Counted from the stretch's first letter, positions 1 to 9,643 are shown. The stretch: 52,623 nucleotides of DNA from Candidatus Coprousia avicola (GCA_018715125.1 DVMF01000076.1:1-52623), one strand, 5' to 3'. Made by a program: numbers and translations. Notes: generated from the sequence alone by a model not told the origin.

Positions 1-553
1 CAAAAATCGGCGCAACCAGGCACGCAACAACCCAATTGCCGATGTCCCCCGCATCAATTGCGCTCGAAATTCCGGACCAGAACTGTACGGGGATCGGTGT
101 TTTGCCATCAACATATGCCAATAGCAGTCCCGGCACCAACGCTAAGAGCCCTACACCAACTCCGAGAGAAAGTGAAATAAAAAGGTATTTCATCACCTTG
201 TAAACACTCTTCGCGCTTGGTTTCCCACGGTCACAGGAATTGCCGTTATGCGAAAAAACGTCATCCTGTATTGGCGGCATGGTTTGCCATTGATAAGAAA
301 GCGCCTTTCTTAGCAGTAACCAAGGACCTCCATAAACACAAACCACAACAAGGCTATACGACCATGGAATGACCCTTTCATTCAAAGCTAACAGTTCCGC
401 AAAAATAAACGGCATGCCATCGGAAAGAAGATGTCCCAAAGAATACGAAAGGCAGAAAACACTCAAAGAGAGGAGCAGCGGCTTTATTCTTGCGCCCAAC
501 GAGAGCCCCTCATTTTTTCCACCCAATTTTGCGCCTCCACCAATATTCTTCAT
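1..553 (-). CDS. CPBP-family intramembrane protease (C-terminus off the left edge)
   Basis: The frame is open from an ATG at 553 down to base 1, giving 184 visible residues. It contains several hydrophobic segments and ends in V-A-C-L-V-A-P-I-F followed by the first G of the next codon. In CPBP (Abi/CAAX-protease-like) membrane proteins this APIF stretch comes directly before the catalytic E-E-x-x-x-R motif, which would lie just outside the window. Family members process prenylated proteins or act in maturation of, or immunity to, small peptides. The ATG has no ribosome site of its own because a hairpin ends 5 bases upstream. A TTG at 526, ten codons in, is preceded by GGAGG with 7-base spacing and may be the real start. 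It lies just downstream of a small Cys-rich peptide gene. Base composition is clearly more AT-rich than in later genes. The family call rests on the motif edge and topology. Confidence 0.6.
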   Translation of the reverse strand, partial: MKNIGGGAKLGGKNEGLSLGARIKPLLLSLSVFCLSYSLGHLLSDGMPFIFAELLALNERVIPWSYSLVVVCVYGGPWLLLRKALSYQWQTMPPIQDDVFSHNGNSCDRGKPSAKSVYKVMKYLFISLSLGVGVGLLALVPGLLLAYVDGKTPIPVQFWSGISSAIDAGDIGNWVVACLVAPIF

Positions 554-558
554 AGAAT

Positions 559-586
559 CCCAAGGGAGGCCAAAGCCTCCCTTGGG
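559..586 (-). promoter_or_regulatory. Perfect 12-bp hairpin between the peptide gene and the protease gene
   Basis: CCCAAGGGAGGC and GCCTCCCTTGGG pair perfectly around a 4-base loop. On the minus strand the stem is followed by ATTCT and then the ATG at 553, with no T-run, so it is not a classical terminator. It could be a processing or attenuation element that lowers expression of the protease relative to the peptide. Confidence 0.5.
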
Positions 587-648
587 TTGCAACACGCCCA
601 CTCAAGGCAAATCCTGGCTCTAGCGCATTGCGGAACAAGCTGGCGCGG

Positions 649-762
649 CTAGATACTAACCCTGATATAGCAAATGTTTTTTGCAATACAAGGGTCAAAC
701 GACCTGCAATACGCAGTGCAAGTACCGCCGCCACCACCCTGCGGCAACATATACCACTCCAT
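649..762 (-). CDS. 37-residue cysteine-rich small peptide, putative bacteriocin/RiPP precursor
   Basis: The ATG at 762 is preceded by a perfect AAGGAGG (770-776) with 7-base spacing. The peptide begins MEWYMLPQ, continues with five glycines (residues 9-13), and has a C-terminal part with four cysteines (C15, C19, C25, C31) in the segments TCTAYCRSFDPC and IAKNICYIRVSI. The TAG stop is at 649-651. The glycine run resembles the boundary between a very short leader and a core, and the core is Cys/Thr/Ser-rich, but I do not recognise a family. The next gene downstream is a CPBP membrane protease, a family often encoded beside such peptides. The coding evidence is the strong ribosome site, the promoter-like sequence upstream and the Cys spacing. 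A non-secreted regulatory peptide or a chance frame are alternatives. Confidence 0.5.
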   Translation of the reverse strand: MEWYMLPQGGGGGTCTAYCRSFDPCIAKNICYIRVSI

Positions 763-786
763 ATGAACACCTCCTTAATTACAAAT

Positions 787-815
787 CGTATATGTATACT
801 GTTACTGTAAAACAA
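787..815 (-). promoter_or_regulatory. Candidate promoter of the small-peptide gene
   Basis: On the minus strand TTGTTT (810-815) and TATACG (787-792) are 17 bases apart. This would start transcription about 18 bases before the peptide ATG and just ahead of its ribosome site. Confidence 0.4.
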
Positions 816-822
816 TAACTGT
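798..822. promoter_or_regulatory. Imperfect palindrome overlapping the peptide promoter, candidate operator
   Basis: ACTGTTACTG and CAATAACTGT flank a 5-base spacer. The two arms match at 8 of 10 positions as an inverted repeat (ACWGTTAYTG). The element overlaps the -35 and spacer of the predicted promoter, as expected for a regulator of a peptide cassette. The regulator is not in the window. Confidence 0.4.
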
Positions 823-1410
823 CTCGTTTCAAGTGTTACTTTTTCTTAATTGGAGCCTAAGCCGATTCCTGATTTATGCCACCGGAATCACTCGTCAATT
901 TCACCTAAAAGAGGGACCACGGACAAAAGGTTGGGCCAATCGGTCCGGACTGGAGGTCGGCACTGCAGAATCTGCTAAACGCAATTCCTCAAGCTTAATA
1001 TTCTGGCAAATGAGGCGCGTCACCGCGTAAACCAAAACACCGAAAGCTGCGATTTGAACGAACGGATTATCTCCCGCATGTGTGCTACGCCCTCGCAGGC
1101 GTCCTTGATACCGACAACGCTGGAATGCCACTCGATTAGGCGCAAGAGCATTTACGACATTCCGTCTAACTCCGTGATAGCAGGATGGTTGTAGACACCA
1201 CCGGCATCGGCCCCGAGGAACCCTGACGTCCCGCAGAACGTCGATGCACAGCTCTCATCAACAAACCAATCATGCTGCGTGGTAACTACTTCAATATTCT
1301 CGTGAACGATGGAGCCGTCGACTTGCACGAGCTGACACTCCTTGTCGAGCGCACCCACGGCATGCTTTCCAAACAGCAACTCGCGAAAGTAACGGAAAGA
1401 TGAGGGGCTG
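823..1410. other. Intergenic or decayed stretch without a supportable gene
   Basis: No frame here has both a convincing start and a recognisable product. The most protein-like reading is a plus-strand frame at 1272-1403 (43 codons) that begins MLRGNYFNILVNDG and ends QQLAKVTER. It has no ribosome site and a stop just upstream at 1224, so it is probably the tail of a broken gene that I cannot identify. Minus-strand frames over the same region look like shadows. Confidence 0.4.
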
Positions 1411-1705
1411 TTACTGCGTATCCTCGTCACGCGCCGGGAACCGCTCAAGGAACCGCTTCGCCGTGTAGCTCTTTACCCACGAGCATGCGAATGCAGTTTC
1501 ATCCCGGGTAATGATGAAGTCTACCTGCGTACCCTGCAATCGCACGGATATGACCGTCCTCGTAATCAGATTCATCGGATCCGATGTCGATCGAGCAAAT
1601 CTCAACGTTAGGGTCCTTGACTTCAAAAGCGCGAAGAAGCACACGTATCCTGCCACGCGCCTCTTGGTCTGAGCCATGCTGCCTCGCGATGTAATACACA
1701 CGTCT
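1411..1705 (-). pseudogene. PIN-domain toxin remnant, copy 1 (N-terminus lost, frameshifted)
   Basis: The minus strand reads VYYIARQHGSDQEARGR, then a segment with SDYEDGHIRA, and after a shift of frame near 1527 continues as TQVDFIITRDETAF and KRFLERFPARDEDTQ. Joined, this is the second half of a PIN (PilT N-terminal) ribonuclease domain: the YYIAR helix, the acidic D-Y-E-D motif, and the D-x-I-x-T-R-D strand. A stop codon lies just upstream of YYIAR and the first catalytic-Asp strand is absent. PIN proteins are usually toxins of VapBC-type modules; no antitoxin is seen. It lies directly downstream of the second copy in the same orientation, so a tandem duplication probably preceded the decay. 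Confidence 0.6.
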
Positions 1706-1718
1706 TTAGATGAACTTT

Positions 1719-1964
1719 CTACGCGCTTGGGAACAGCGACAAGAAATCTCGCGCGGAGTACGTCTTCACCCATGAGCGCGCATACGCCGACTGATCGCGT
1801 GTAATGAGAAAATCCACCTGCGCACGCTCGGCGGTGGCACGTATGCACCCATCTTCAAAATCCGGCCATCCCATGTCGTCGCTGGCACGCATGACGGGGA
1901 ACTGGCATTGCCCGTAGACGGAACCGCGCAGATGACCGGGCGCATTCCGGAAGATCCTGACGCG
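1719..1964 (-). pseudogene. PIN-domain toxin remnant, copy 2 (N-terminus lost)
   Basis: The C-terminal half of a PIN domain is readable: WPDFEDGCIRATAERAQVDF, then LITRDQSAYARSWVKTYSAR and DFLSLFPSA before a stop at 1719. It keeps the acidic D-F-E-D and the T-R-D motif, and it is clearly paralogous to the remnant ending at 1411 (shared IRA, QVDF, ITRD, SWVK.Y.A). Upstream of about 1964 the frame no longer resembles a PIN fold and there is no start with a ribosome site, so the gene is truncated. It lies about 160 bases downstream of ligA on the same strand. Confidence 0.55.
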
Positions 1965-2123
1965 CCTACACAACGCACGCGTTACGGTCCACCAAGACAA
2001 GGTGCTCGTCCGCCAAGGTAATCCCCATGAGCTCCACTCTGTTGGAAAAGAGATGCCGGACATCCGGCAGCAACAGGACTAACGTCCAGCCGGGCGGAAC
2101 GGTAGCAATTACGCCTCCACCGG

Positions 2124-4576
<2,453 letters not shown>

Positions 4577-4592
4577 TCGGATGGAGCAGCCT

Positions 4593-4898
4593 GTGAATAC
4601 CAGCATTACCGCGCCTATCTTTCCCATCACGGCGCTCTCCAAACAGCCAAAAGAGGTAAAAGATGCCGCCGACAAGGGTCCCGTGCGCATTACCGAGAAC
4701 GGCCGCGGCGCATATGTGTTTATAAGCGAACAGGCCCTCAACGAATTGATTGAGCGCGAGCGATCCGATGCCGCCTACGAGGCATATCTGCTTGACGCCG
4801 TGCAGCGGGGCGCAACCGACATTGAGGAGGGTCGCTATTCCACTTCGCGCGAGGAGATGTTCCAGCGCGCACGCGAGCGGAGGGCTCGCCATGTGTAG
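4593..4898 (+). CDS. Type II antitoxin, Phd/YefM family
   Basis: This 101-residue protein has the Phd/YefM N-terminal DNA-binding pattern: FPITALSKQPKEVKDAADKG followed by PVRITENGRGAYVFISEQA. The C-terminal half is the flexible toxin-wrapping part, with EEGRYSTSREEMFQRA. The start is taken as the GTG at 4593, which has GGAG 6 bases upstream; an ATG at 4581 is the alternative. Its last 8 bases overlap the start of the toxin gene, the usual translational coupling. The antitoxin neutralises the downstream ribosome-dependent RNase and represses its own promoter. The family call is firm; the subtype is not. Confidence 0.88.
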   Translation: MNTSITAPIFPITALSKQPKEVKDAADKGPVRITENGRGAYVFISEQALNELIERERSDAAYEAYLLDAVQRGATDIEEGRYSTSREEMFQRARERRARHV

Positions 4899-5160
4899 CG
4901 TCGTTTATGCCGACAGCTTTGCTGACGACGTGGCGGAACCATACTCCGACCGGGTGCTCTCTCTCCTCGACCGGCGCCTTGCCGCCATCGAATCGCGCCC
5001 CTTCATCGGCAACCCCAACGTGCGCCCCTCGCTTACCGAGCGCTTTGGACCGACACTCCGCACCTTCCCCGTGCCGCCCTTTACCATCGTGTACCGCTAC
5101 GACGACGAGCGTGACCGGCTTGAGTTTCTCGCCTTGCCCTACGATCGCTCGGTTTGGTAG
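4891..5160 (+). CDS. Type II toxin, RelE/ParE superfamily
   Basis: An 89-residue protein starting at an ATG that overlaps the antitoxin stop by 8 bases, with GGAGG upstream inside the antitoxin gene. The sequence fits the RelE/ParE fold: an N-terminal strand (CSVVYADSFADDV), two helices (YSDRVLSLLDRRLAAIESRP), then strands with RPSLTERFGPTLRTF and IVYRYDDERDRLEFLAL. RelE members cut mRNA on the ribosome and ParE members inhibit gyrase; these cannot be told apart here. Both genes look complete, so the module is probably functional. It sits in a small island between ligA and the rnf operon. Confidence 0.8.
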   Translation: MCSVVYADSFADDVAEPYSDRVLSLLDRRLAAIESRPFIGNPNVRPSLTERFGPTLRTFPVPPFTIVYRYDDERDRLEFLALPYDRSVW

Positions 5161-5169
5161 ACAAACCAA

Positions 5170-5200
5170 GGGCGCGGCACCCGCAACAGGTGCCGCGCCC
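5170..5200. terminator. Shared terminator between the toxin gene and the rnf operon
   Basis: GGGCGCGGCACC and GGTGCCGCGCCC form a perfect 12-bp stem around a 7-base loop. On the minus strand the stem is followed by TTGGTTTGT, fitting an intrinsic terminator for the rnf operon. It lies 9 bases after the toxin stop and may work in both directions. Confidence 0.75.
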
Positions 5201-5239
5201 CTACACGCGCTATATAGCCGGACGCTACTCTGCAGTTGC

Positions 5240-5404
5240 CTACGCGGCGTCCTCTACCTGAGAAGCCTCGGCAGCCTTGGCAGCGGCCTGCTCCTCGAGC
5301 CAATCGGCGCGACGCGCCGCGCGCGACGCGAAGCCGATGACTGCGGCCGGGATGAAGGCGAGCACGGCAAGGATGATCGGCGGTGCGATAACGTAGACTC
5401 CCAT
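5240..5404 (-). CDS. 54-residue membrane protein at the RnfB position (RnfB-like stub)
   Basis: This is the last gene of the rnf operon, starting 13 bases after rnfA behind AAGGGGG. It has one hydrophobic segment (VIAPPIILAVLAFIPAAVIG) followed by ASRAARRADWLEEQ and an Ala/Glu-rich tail. In Rnf operons of the order C-D-G-E-A-B this is the place of RnfB, the ferredoxin-interacting subunit: a membrane anchor followed by an Fe-S domain and ferredoxin-like clusters, about 270 residues or more. Here there is no cysteine at all and the terminator follows 40 bases later. It could be a relic of the RnfB anchor or an unrelated small subunit that stabilises the complex. The homology to RnfB is inference from position and topology. 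Confidence 0.6.
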   Translation of the reverse strand: MGVYVIAPPIILAVLAFIPAAVIGFASRAARRADWLEEQAAAKAAEASQVEDAA

Positions 5405-5417
5405 AGCACATACCCCC

Positions 5418-6014
5418 TTACACAAAGAGCCCGCCGGCGATACCCGCGACGCCCGTGAACGCGAGCGCCATGAGGGCGGCCGTGACGAGCGAGATGGGCA
5501 CACCGCGGAGCACGCCGGGCACGAGGCGCTCGTCGATGCGGTCATGAATGAAGGCAAAAGCGACCACGGCGATAAAGAGGCCCATGCCGGCGCCGATGGC
5601 GGTGCCGAGGGCGGTATCGAACGTGGTGACATCGGCAGACGCCGCCATAGAGAGTGGCACGGCGAGCACGGCAGCGTTGACGGCGAGAAGCGCGCAAAGC
5701 TGATAGATGCGCGAACGCTCCGCCTTAGCGCGCGGAGCCGCAACGGCAGCACCCAGAGCAAAGATCACGGCAGCGCTCACGAGCACATACACCACCGACG
5801 CCATGTAATCGATGCCCCAGGGGGCGAGCACGTAGGTGTAGAGCGGCCAGCCGATGAGCCCCGCCGCGAAGGTGGCGACCCAGAGGGCGCCTCCCAGACG
5901 GAAGGCGTCCTGCGGGCGCTCAGCCGCCAGAAACACGATGACCATGCCCACAAGCTGGCCAAAGACGATGTTCTGGTCGAGCGCCGCCGAGAAGAGCGCA
6001 TTCAGAAACGCCAT
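5418..6014 (-). CDS. rnfA: Rnf electron transport complex, membrane subunit RnfA
   Basis: A 198-residue, very hydrophobic protein with about six membrane helices, the length expected for RnfA/NqrE. It keeps the start LFSAALDQNIVFGQLVG, matching the conserved first helix in which a buried Asn/Gln region lies near the Fe-S site. RnfA and RnfE form an inverted-topology pair in the membrane core, between the FMN and ferredoxin modules. Its ATG overlaps the rnfE stop by one base (TAATG), so translation is coupled. Confidence 0.85.
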   Translation of the reverse strand: MAFLNALFSAALDQNIVFGQLVGMVIVFLAAERPQDAFRLGGALWVATFAAGLIGWPLYTYVLAPWGIDYMASVVYVLVSAAVIFALGAAVAAPRAKAERSRIYQLCALLAVNAAVLAVPLSMAASADVTTFDTALGTAIGAGMGLFIAVVAFAFIHDRIDERLVPGVLRGVPISLVTAALMALAFTGVAGIAGGLFV

Positions 6015-6655
6015 TAGCGCTCACCTCCCTCTGCGCTCTTGCGCGCAGCATCGACGATGGAGTTCACAAACGCGCACACGAGCGCGAGCACGAGAAGCGA
6101 CCCCGCGGGCGTACCGAAGATCGCGATGGGCGAAGCAGCGAGCTCGTTCATGGTGAGGCCAAAGACCGCGCCGGTAGCGAACATGCCGTTGATGAAGCCC
6201 ACAAAGGTAAGCGTGCAGAACGCGCACACCGCACAGAAGAGCGCCGTCCCCAGGGTCGACCCCTTAGTGGGACCGCCCGCAAAGCCGTCATCGTAGATGA
6301 AGGCGGCGACGATGCCGTTCACCGCAGCGAGCGGCAGGTAGATGCCAAGGTTCTGGTAGATGAGCGGGTCGATGATGCGCACGGAAAACGACACCAAGGT
6401 CACGATGGTCGCGCTCACCATCAGAAGCACCGGGATGCGCGCCCAGATGCCGGTAAGGGCACGGAGCGGACGGGCGACGAGCGCCATAGCCACGATGGCA
6501 ACCGCGCTCACGGCGCCGATGGCGATGCCGTTCTCGACCGAGGTCGCCACCGCAAGGCCCGTGAGCGAACTCGCCGCCACCAAGAAGGCCGGCGTGCGCA
6601 CGAGCTCGGCGATGCGCTCGTTCTGCTCGCGCACCACGTTCTCATTGAGAGCCAT
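6014..6655 (-). CDS. rnfE: Rnf electron transport complex, membrane subunit RnfE
   Basis: A 213-residue polytopic protein beginning MALNENVVREQNERIAELVR. The start is the ATG at 6655, which has GGGAGG inside the end of rnfG; a longer upstream frame has no support. It contains about six hydrophobic helices and the conserved region IYLPLAAVNGIVAAF with nearby Asn and Cys residues typical of the RnfE/NqrD family. It pairs with RnfA in the membrane. The gene sits between rnfG and rnfA with spacing of 1 base and an overlap of 1 base. Confidence 0.88.
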   Translation of the reverse strand: MALNENVVREQNERIAELVRTPAFLVAASSLTGLAVATSVENGIAIGAVSAVAIVAMALVARPLRALTGIWARIPVLLMVSATIVTLVSFSVRIIDPLIYQNLGIYLPLAAVNGIVAAFIYDDGFAGGPTKGSTLGTALFCAVCAFCTLTFVGFINGMFATGAVFGLTMNELAASPIAIFGTPAGSLLVLALVCAFVNSIVDAARKSAEGGER

Positions 6656-6656
6656 G

Positions 6657-7274
6657 TTAGTTACCTCCCAACTGTGCGTACGCCTCGAAGGCGATGTTGA
6701 GGTCTTCCACCACGGCCGTGGAGGTGAAGGTCGCGCCGGAAACGCCGTCGACCTGCGTGCCCTCAGAGCCGTCGAGCGAGAGCGAGCTCTCGGCCGCGAG
6801 ACCCGTGAAGGTACCGAAGAAGTCCTCGGTAAGCGCGTTGGTGCCGATGCCGTCCGTCTCGTTCTCGGAGACGATCTGAATGCCCGCAACGGTACCGTCG
6901 GACGCGATGCCGATCATAAGCTGGACGTCGCCCGCATAACCGGCCGACTGTACGTCGAAGACATAGTCGCCGGCATCGGTCACGTACGCGGAGTTGAGGC
7001 CCTCGATGGCCGGGGCGTCGAGCTTCTCGAAGCTCGCGGCCTCCGGGAAGAGCAGCGCGCGCTGGGCGCCGCCCTGGGCCTCGTCGAGACGGGCGTCGGC
7101 GTCGGCAAACGCCGTGGTCGCCCACTGGCCCTGGTAATAGGCGAAGCCGAGGACGCCGCCGCACACCACGGCGGCAACGAGCACGGTCACAAACGCGTAG
7201 AGCGAGCCGTTGCGATGGCGGGCGATCCAAGAGAGCTTGGCGCCGGACGCGGGGGTCGTGTTAGACGAGGGCAT
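6657..7274 (-). CDS. rnfG: Rnf electron transport complex, FMN-binding subunit RnfG
   Basis: A 205-residue protein with one N-terminal membrane helix (YAFVTVLVAAVVCGGVLGFA) and an extracytoplasmic FMN-binding domain. The motif D-G-V-S-G-A-T-F-T-S near the C-terminus is the covalent FMN attachment site, the threonine of S-G-A-T being the acceptor. The flavin would be attached by an ApbE-type transferase; one is encoded at 34.1 kb in this window. The ATG at 7274 is preferred over an in-frame GTG at 7283 because GGGAGGTG lies at the right distance. It overlaps the end of rnfD by 14 bases. Confidence 0.9.
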   Translation of the reverse strand: MPSSNTTPASGAKLSWIARHRNGSLYAFVTVLVAAVVCGGVLGFAYYQGQWATTAFADADARLDEAQGGAQRALLFPEAASFEKLDAPAIEGLNSAYVTDAGDYVFDVQSAGYAGDVQLMIGIASDGTVAGIQIVSENETDGIGTNALTEDFFGTFTGLAAESSLSLDGSEGTQVDGVSGATFTSTAVVEDLNIAFEAYAQLGGN

Positions 7275-8193
7275 GCTTGACACCTCCCACCGGCTGCGTC
7301 CGCGTGTAGCGGTCGATCAGCGGAACGAACATGTTCATGAAGAGGATGGAGAACGCCACGCCCTCGGGAGCGGAGGCAAACAGACGCACGAGCGCGGTGA
7401 TGACACCGCAGCCGACGCCGAAGATGATCTTGCCCTTCCACGTCATGGGCGTGGTGGTGTAATCCGTCGCCATGAAGAAGGCGCCGAGCGCAAGACCGCC
7501 CGCGAGCACCTGGTAGACGACGTCCTCGCCGCCGATGCCCGTAATGAGGGCGACCGTGGCGATGAAGGGAACCGTGGCCCAGGCGTCAACCACCTTGACG
7601 GCGAGCAGGAACACATAGCCGATGAGAAGCGTGATGATGCAGGTCTCGCCCAGCGCGCCCGCATGCAGACCAAAGAGCAGGTCCGTATAGCTCGCAACCG
7701 GCGCGCCCGAGGCGGCCTCGGCAAGCGGCGTGGCGCCCGTGATGGCGTCGAGCGGCGTGCCCTGAACGGCCGGATAGCTCGAAAGCGCCGACGGGAAGGC
7801 CACCATGATGAAGACGCGGCCGGCGACGGCGGGGTTGAACACGTTCGCACCGATGCCGCCGAAGAGCATCTTGGCGACGACGATCGCAAACGCGGTGCCC
7901 GCGACCGCCACATGGACCGGGCAGGTCGCCGGCAGGGTGTAGGCGAACAGCATCGCCGTCACCACGCAGGAGAAATCTCCGGCGGTGGACTCGCGGTGCA
8001 TGATGATGCAGCACAGGTGCTCGCAGACGAGCGCCGTGGCGATGCAGACCAGCACCACGAGCGGCGCGGCAAGACCGTAGAGCGCGGTCGCCGCGATGAG
8101 GGTGGGCACGAGCGCCAGGCAAACGGCACCCATGATCTTCCACGTGCGCGACTCCCCGTGGAAATGCGGGGAGGCCTCGTTAATCAGATTCAT
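7261..8193 (-). CDS. rnfD: Rnf electron transport complex, membrane subunit RnfD
   Basis: A 310-residue polytopic protein of the RnfD/NqrB family. It begins MNLINEASPHFHGESRTW, the usual SPH(x) start of RnfD, and has about nine or ten hydrophobic helices. The motif DAITGATPL marks the covalently bound FMN, with threonine as acceptor. The region GGIGANVFNPAVAGRVF is also conserved. RnfD holds the flavin that passes electrons across the membrane and is thought to contribute to the ion path. It starts 6 bases after rnfC. Confidence 0.93.
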   Translation of the reverse strand: MNLINEASPHFHGESRTWKIMGAVCLALVPTLIAATALYGLAAPLVVLVCIATALVCEHLCCIIMHRESTAGDFSCVVTAMLFAYTLPATCPVHVAVAGTAFAIVVAKMLFGGIGANVFNPAVAGRVFIMVAFPSALSSYPAVQGTPLDAITGATPLAEAASGAPVASYTDLLFGLHAGALGETCIITLLIGYVFLLAVKVVDAWATVPFIATVALITGIGGEDVVYQVLAGGLALGAFFMATDYTTTPMTWKGKIIFGVGCGVITALVRLFASAPEGVAFSILFMNMFVPLIDRYTRTQPVGGVKHALV

Positions 8194-8199
8194 GCGCGG

Positions 8200-9537
8200 T
8201 TACGCCTCCTTCGCAGGTTCGGTGAGCCGGCGGGACTCGTTGCGGTAGTAGCCCTTGCCCTCGCGAATCGAAGCGGTGATGCGGCGGTGCGCCGGGCAGG
8301 TGTAGGCGCAGCTGCCGCACTCCATGCAGTTCATGACCGCAAACTCGTCGAGCTTGACCACGTCATGGCTGCGCGAGGCGGCGTCGAGCTGGAAGGGCAT
8401 GAGGCCCAGAGGGCACACGCTCACGCAGCGGCCGCAACGGATGCAGGGCGTCTCGTCGGGCAGGATCGCCTTGTCCTCCAGGCAGAGGATGGCGTTGTTG
8501 GCCTTCAGAATCGGGCAGTCGATGTCGGTGATCGTACGGCCCATCATGGGACCGCCCATGATGATCTTGCGCGGCTCCTTGATGAGGCCGCCCGTGGCCT
8601 CGACCACGTCGTGCACGCTCATACCGATGGGAATACGGTAGTTGCCCGGGTTCTTGACGCAGTCACCGGCGATGGTGACGGTCTTGCGCACGAGCGGCAC
8701 ACCGTAGCGGAAGTACTCCTCGATGCGCGAGACGGTCGTGACATTGAGCACCAGGCAGCCCGCGTCGACGGGAAGCCCGCCGGCAGGCACCGCGCGGCCC
8801 GTGGTGGTCTGGATGAGGACCTTCTCGCCGCCCATGGGGTAGCGGGTGGGAACCATGAGAACCTCGACGATGTCGCCGACACCCTTCTCCTGAATGGTGG
8901 CGTTGAGCTTGTCGACGGCCTCGGGCTTGTTGTCCTCTACACCGATGACGGCAGCCGGGATTTCGAGGGCGCGGGCGATGCGCGTCACGCCGTCGATAAT
9001 GCGCTCGGCATGCTCCATCATCTGGCGGTAGTCGCTCGTGATGAACGGCTCGCACTCCATGGCGTTGACGACGAGGAACTCGAACTTCTTGCCCGGCGGG
9101 CACTTCATCTTGAACCACGACGGGAACGATGCGCCGCCGAGGCCCACGACGCCCGACTTGCGGACGCACTCGATGAACTCGTCCTTGTTGGCGTACGTCG
9201 GCTTCTCGAGCGCCGGATCGTTCTCCATCTTGCCGTCAGACTCGATCTGGACGACCGGAGCGTGCTGCCCGGTGGGCAGCGTCTCCTCGGCCACCGAGGT
9301 AACGGTGCCCGAGACGGTGGCGTGCACGGGTGCGCACAGCCCCTCGCCATCGCCGATGAGCGTACCGATGTAGACGTGGTCGCCCACGTTTACCACCGGC
9401 TTGGCAGGTGCACCGATGTGCATGTTCAGCGGAATGCGTACCTGCCGGGGCGGCTCAATCGACGTGACGGGGCAGTCGCGCGTGTCCTTGCACTGCGGCG
9501 GATGCACACCGCCTAACGTCTTGTGCAGAGAGAACAT
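8200..9537 (-). CDS. rnfC: Rnf electron transport complex, NADH-side subunit RnfC
   Basis: A 445-residue soluble subunit that reacts with NAD(H) and carries FMN and Fe-S clusters. The start is the ATG at 9537 (MFSLHKTLGGVHPPQCKD), behind AAGGGGAG. The N-terminal lipoyl-like region is followed by a Complex I 51-kDa-like domain with GVVGLGGASFPSW and NAMECEPF. Two 4Fe-4S motifs lie near the C-terminus: CIRCGRCVSVCP and CMECGSCAYTCP. It is the first gene of the operon and has its own promoter. Rnf couples ferredoxin oxidation to NAD reduction with ion translocation in fermenting anaerobes. Confidence 0.95.
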   Translation of the reverse strand: MFSLHKTLGGVHPPQCKDTRDCPVTSIEPPRQVRIPLNMHIGAPAKPVVNVGDHVYIGTLIGDGEGLCAPVHATVSGTVTSVAEETLPTGQHAPVVQIESDGKMENDPALEKPTYANKDEFIECVRKSGVVGLGGASFPSWFKMKCPPGKKFEFLVVNAMECEPFITSDYRQMMEHAERIIDGVTRIARALEIPAAVIGVEDNKPEAVDKLNATIQEKGVGDIVEVLMVPTRYPMGGEKVLIQTTTGRAVPAGGLPVDAGCLVLNVTTVSRIEEYFRYGVPLVRKTVTIAGDCVKNPGNYRIPIGMSVHDVVEATGGLIKEPRKIIMGGPMMGRTITDIDCPILKANNAILCLEDKAILPDETPCIRCGRCVSVCPLGLMPFQLDAASRSHDVVKLDEFAVMNCMECGSCAYTCPAHRRITASIREGKGYYRNESRRLTEPAKEA

Positions 9538-9614
9538 CAACTCCCCTTCCCCCTCGTTATCCGGCGCGTAGACGAAGCAGCCGGATAGACGGTGTTTACA
9601 CATGCATGCTCTCT

Positions 9615-9643
9615 ATTGTAACGAGATAGCTGCACATTTTGAA
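9615..9643 (-). promoter_or_regulatory. Candidate promoter of the rnf operon
   Basis: On the minus strand TTCAAA (9638-9643) and TACAAT (9615-9620) are 17 bases apart. This would give a leader of about 70 bases before the rnfC ATG. Confidence 0.45.

Noticed and set aside
559..586. Hairpin as a rho-independent terminator
   Set aside because: The stem is strong but no T-run follows on either strand. It is kept as a regulatory hairpin.
510..815. A 101-codon minus-strand frame across the peptide region
   Set aside because: It uses a different frame from the small peptide, runs through the hairpin and into the protease gene, and has no ribosome site or protein-like composition.
1272..1403. Plus-strand frame starting MLRGNYFNIL, possibly the tail of a toxin or nucleotidyltransferase gene
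   Set aside because: The composition looks protein-like, but there is no ribosome site, a stop lies shortly upstream and I cannot name a family. Reported only inside the gap entry.
7210..9516. A very long plus-strand open frame opposite rnfG, rnfD and rnfC
   Set aside because: It is antisense to three clear genes, is rich in Arg, His and Gly as expected from reversed high-GC codons, and has no domain or ribosome site. The same holds for the long antisense frames opposite ligA (2646-3470), feoB (16659-17798), manA (19714-21153), the GH1 gene and the cell-wall protein (37226-38971).
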